From positions 369,925 to 433,924 of the forward strand of contig NW_020170443.1 in assembly GCF_000524195.1 (NCBI RefSeq): a stretch of DNA of 64,000 nucleotides, read 5' to 3'. Numbering within the stretch: the first letter of the stretch is position 1; every line of letters begins with the position of its first letter. This document shows positions 61,908-64,000 of the stretch, one piece after another. The translations under genes and the position numbers were made by a program. The DNA is from Echinococcus granulosus. Its lineage: Eukaryota; Platyhelminthes; Cestoda; Cyclophyllidea; Taeniidae. Under the pieces are notes generated by a model. That model was not told where the DNA came from. It did no database searches and worked only from the letters and a program-made list of their open reading frames with translations.

Positions 61908-64000
61908 CTAGAGAATGTTTAATAGCAAATTTCACTGTCACTTTACAGTCCCAACTCAAACACCTTTGGCAATCAGATCGAGACTGTTTTGAAACACCAA
62001 CAAGAAGTAATTTTCGTACTTGAATACCGAATTTTTTACGAGGAAAGAGACTAAACAAGAAGTGCAAAGAAGCGAGGATGCACTCGAGCGACGGGTGAGA
62101 CGACGGGGAGAAATTTTCCCCTTCTTGGTAGCTTTCTTTTAACACACATGATCCGTGACATGTATTGTCACAGTCCTCCGTGATTTAATTTTCGCGATAT
62201 TAGATCAACTTTTGAGATAAGTAATCAGGCTTTGCTGGTATTTTATTCAGATTTCTTGTAGAATCAGTGTGCGGTGGGCCACTTAAATTGGATTGTTTCG
62301 CCGGCGATATGAAACAAATCATTGCTCACAGGAGACTAGACCTTCCTTTCTTGATATAAACCTTTTCTGTTATTTGATTACAATCCTGCATTTGGCAGAT
62401 GTAATTAATTGGTCAGATCCCATGAAATTGCAATTGCTACTGGAGTCAAGGGCTTGTGACAGGGAGTCATTTAGCTTTCGAAGCACTTAAGGTGTTTGGT
62501 AGTAATCCCTGTGTTTGGCCGTTGAAAGAGATCGAGAAGTTTGTATGTTGGACACTAAAATCACTAATTTAGAATGACAGTTCAAAGTAAGTAAGATGGA
62601 CGTTCAGTACCTTTTGACACCTTAAATCTGCTAGTTTTGCATTTTCATTAAATCGTCGCCATTAATCATTTAACCATAAAAAGAGAAGAGAATACATTTT
62701 CTTACAAAAGAGACATTTAGAGTTCGTCAAAATATATAAGTAGAATGTGAATTGGAGGATGGAAGAGGAAATGGAGAGAGGCCAAAACCTGCCTTCAAAT
62801 TTGTTAAATGCATTATAAAAAAGGCTTTTGTTAAAATAATTTTTTAACTTTTGTTAATTTTGTTTTCTTTGTAATTTTTTTACTTTTTAAGTATCAGAAT
62901 TGAACGTTACCTTTTCTCTCACTTTTAATTGTTTGAATGGATCACCATGCCTAATATTGTTTACTCCTGAAGTGGTGAAACCTTTTTCAACCGCTTCAGT
63001 CGCACTGCTCACGCAAAATCCTTCTGATACAAATGAATAGCACCTTTGACCTCACAACACAAAATCCAAAAATAATTACCATTTTCACACAAAAAAATTC
63101 GCGGTAGAATGCACTTTGCACTTTAGGGTTAGTAACGTTAGGCAAATTTTCTTTAGCTAATTCAAGTTGCGTGTATATATGATTCTAACAAGTAATTCCG
63201 GGAATTCTTCTTAAGCAATGCCTAAGCGGTCTCATTATCAATCAAAAAATCTGGACGACAAGAATGCTGACGTCCTGCTACGGCTGAAAAGTTTGGATAA
63301 TTTATGAGTGTCCGACAGTAAGCGCAAGTCATGATTTGCTTGACATGATTGTACTTTTTCCCAAAAGATTTGGCAGTGATGTGGTTTTTTAATTATTTAC
63401 AACTGCGCAGGTATTTCAGCCTCCATAGGCTTGGCCTTTGCTCTGCGGCATGTGGTTCAGGTCAAGCTAGCTGCCTAGCCCTAGTCCTTCCGTGGGTTGT
63501 GTCCATTTTATTCTACTTTGGCTCACTATTGCTTCAGCAAAGGCTTGAAACGGTGTGAGTTAATAAATGCCAATTTTGTAATTTGCGTCGAGCTCAACGA
63601 CATTTTATTGGGGGAAATGTGCATGCATTTCGGGTGAACATTGCTGTGGAACTTTATTGCTCATAAATAATTCTGAGCCGCTGCTCCGCGAATTTCTTCA
63701 ATTTCACTTACAAGTAGCCTGGGTAGCTTGGACGCTAATCCGAAATTTTGGCATTTTAAAACGTCCCCTAAAAGTATTGCCAACTTTGGGATTCAGCACA
63801 GGTACATGGTTTTCGCATTTTGCAAAAAGTCATTTAGACTACAAATACTGGAATAGAGAGATTTGAGGAAGGCTAGTTGAAGGTTTTTTTTGATAATTTT
63901 ATGGTTTTAGCAACAGCTAAAGGGTACCAATTTCCTCGGAAAACTGTTGCATTTTGGCGAAATCTCCACGATCACAAATATAGAACTTGTTAATCTAACA
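61908..64000. other. Gene-poor, AT-rich tail of the window
   Basis: Part of it (from 61908) may be an intron of the unidentified minus-strand gene. A hydrophobic frame at 63411-63558 (+) follows GCGCAG and ends at a GTGTGAG donor-like site. It could be a membrane-protein exon, but no partner exon or family could be seen. Nothing else is supported. Confidence 0.35.

Noticed and set aside
63349..63558. Hydrophobic frame between an acceptor-like and a donor-like site
   Set aside because: No recognisable membrane-protein family and no adjoining exon in either direction.
1..64000. CRISPR arrays, bacterial operons, rRNA genes, complete tRNA genes, hammerhead ribozyme cores in the repeats
   Set aside because: Looked for and not found. 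The window is eukaryotic; no regularly spaced short repeats, rRNA signatures or convincing CTGANGA...GAAA ribozyme cores were seen by eye.

Overview
This is eukaryotic, metazoan DNA, most likely from a parasitic flatworm (probably a tapeworm). The genes are split by introns with canonical GT/AG borders, several introns are only about 25-41 nt long, intergenic DNA is full of a decayed interspersed repeat, and the protein families are animal ones (Munc18, SIX and LIM homeodomain proteins, EHBP1, TIM14). The flatworm assignment is an inference: very short introns near 5' ends are known from schistosomes and tapeworms, but no species-specific marker was identified.

Layout. (1) About 1-28,000 is mostly repeat and intergenic DNA. 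At least a dozen copies or fragments of one ~1.0-1.07 kb element lie here in both orientations. Its architecture is a ~190 bp direct repeat, a tRNA-primer-like site, ~800 bp without conserved coding, a purine-rich tract, and the direct repeat again: a miniature LTR (TRIM-like) retroelement. Two possible small genes are embedded here: a 2-exon acidic protein (7857-8295, +) and a signal-peptide exon (9510-9795, -). (2) 28,001-28,223 looks like a solo LTR of another element. (3) 28,895-33,795 (-) is a complete 11-exon Munc18/UNC-18 gene for synaptic exocytosis. (4) 34,015-34,885 is a cluster of alternating repeat LTRs around an assembly gap. (5) 38,432-about 40,037 (+) holds the LIM, LIM and homeodomain exons of an LMX1-class gene; its 5' end was not found. 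(6) 45,425-48,448 (+) is a two-exon SIX1/2 (sine oculis) gene. (7) 48,631-49,570 (-) is a complete five-exon DNAJC19/TIM14 gene, convergent with SIX. (8) 50,259-59,834 (+) is a complete 15-exon EHBP1 gene (C2, CH, bMERB, CaaX), divergent from DNAJC19. (9) 60,061-61,106 is a full-length repeat copy. (10) 61,562-61,907 (-) holds the 3' exons of an unidentified gene. The rest, to 64,000, is gene-poor.

The genes do not form an operon or a common pathway. Two developmental transcription factors sit 5.4 kb apart, next to a mitochondrial import factor and two membrane-trafficking genes. The spliced models were built by hand; every listed junction keeps the reading frame and restores conserved family residues, but no transcript evidence was available. 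Two 100-N gaps are present (22,531-22,630 and 34,533-34,632).
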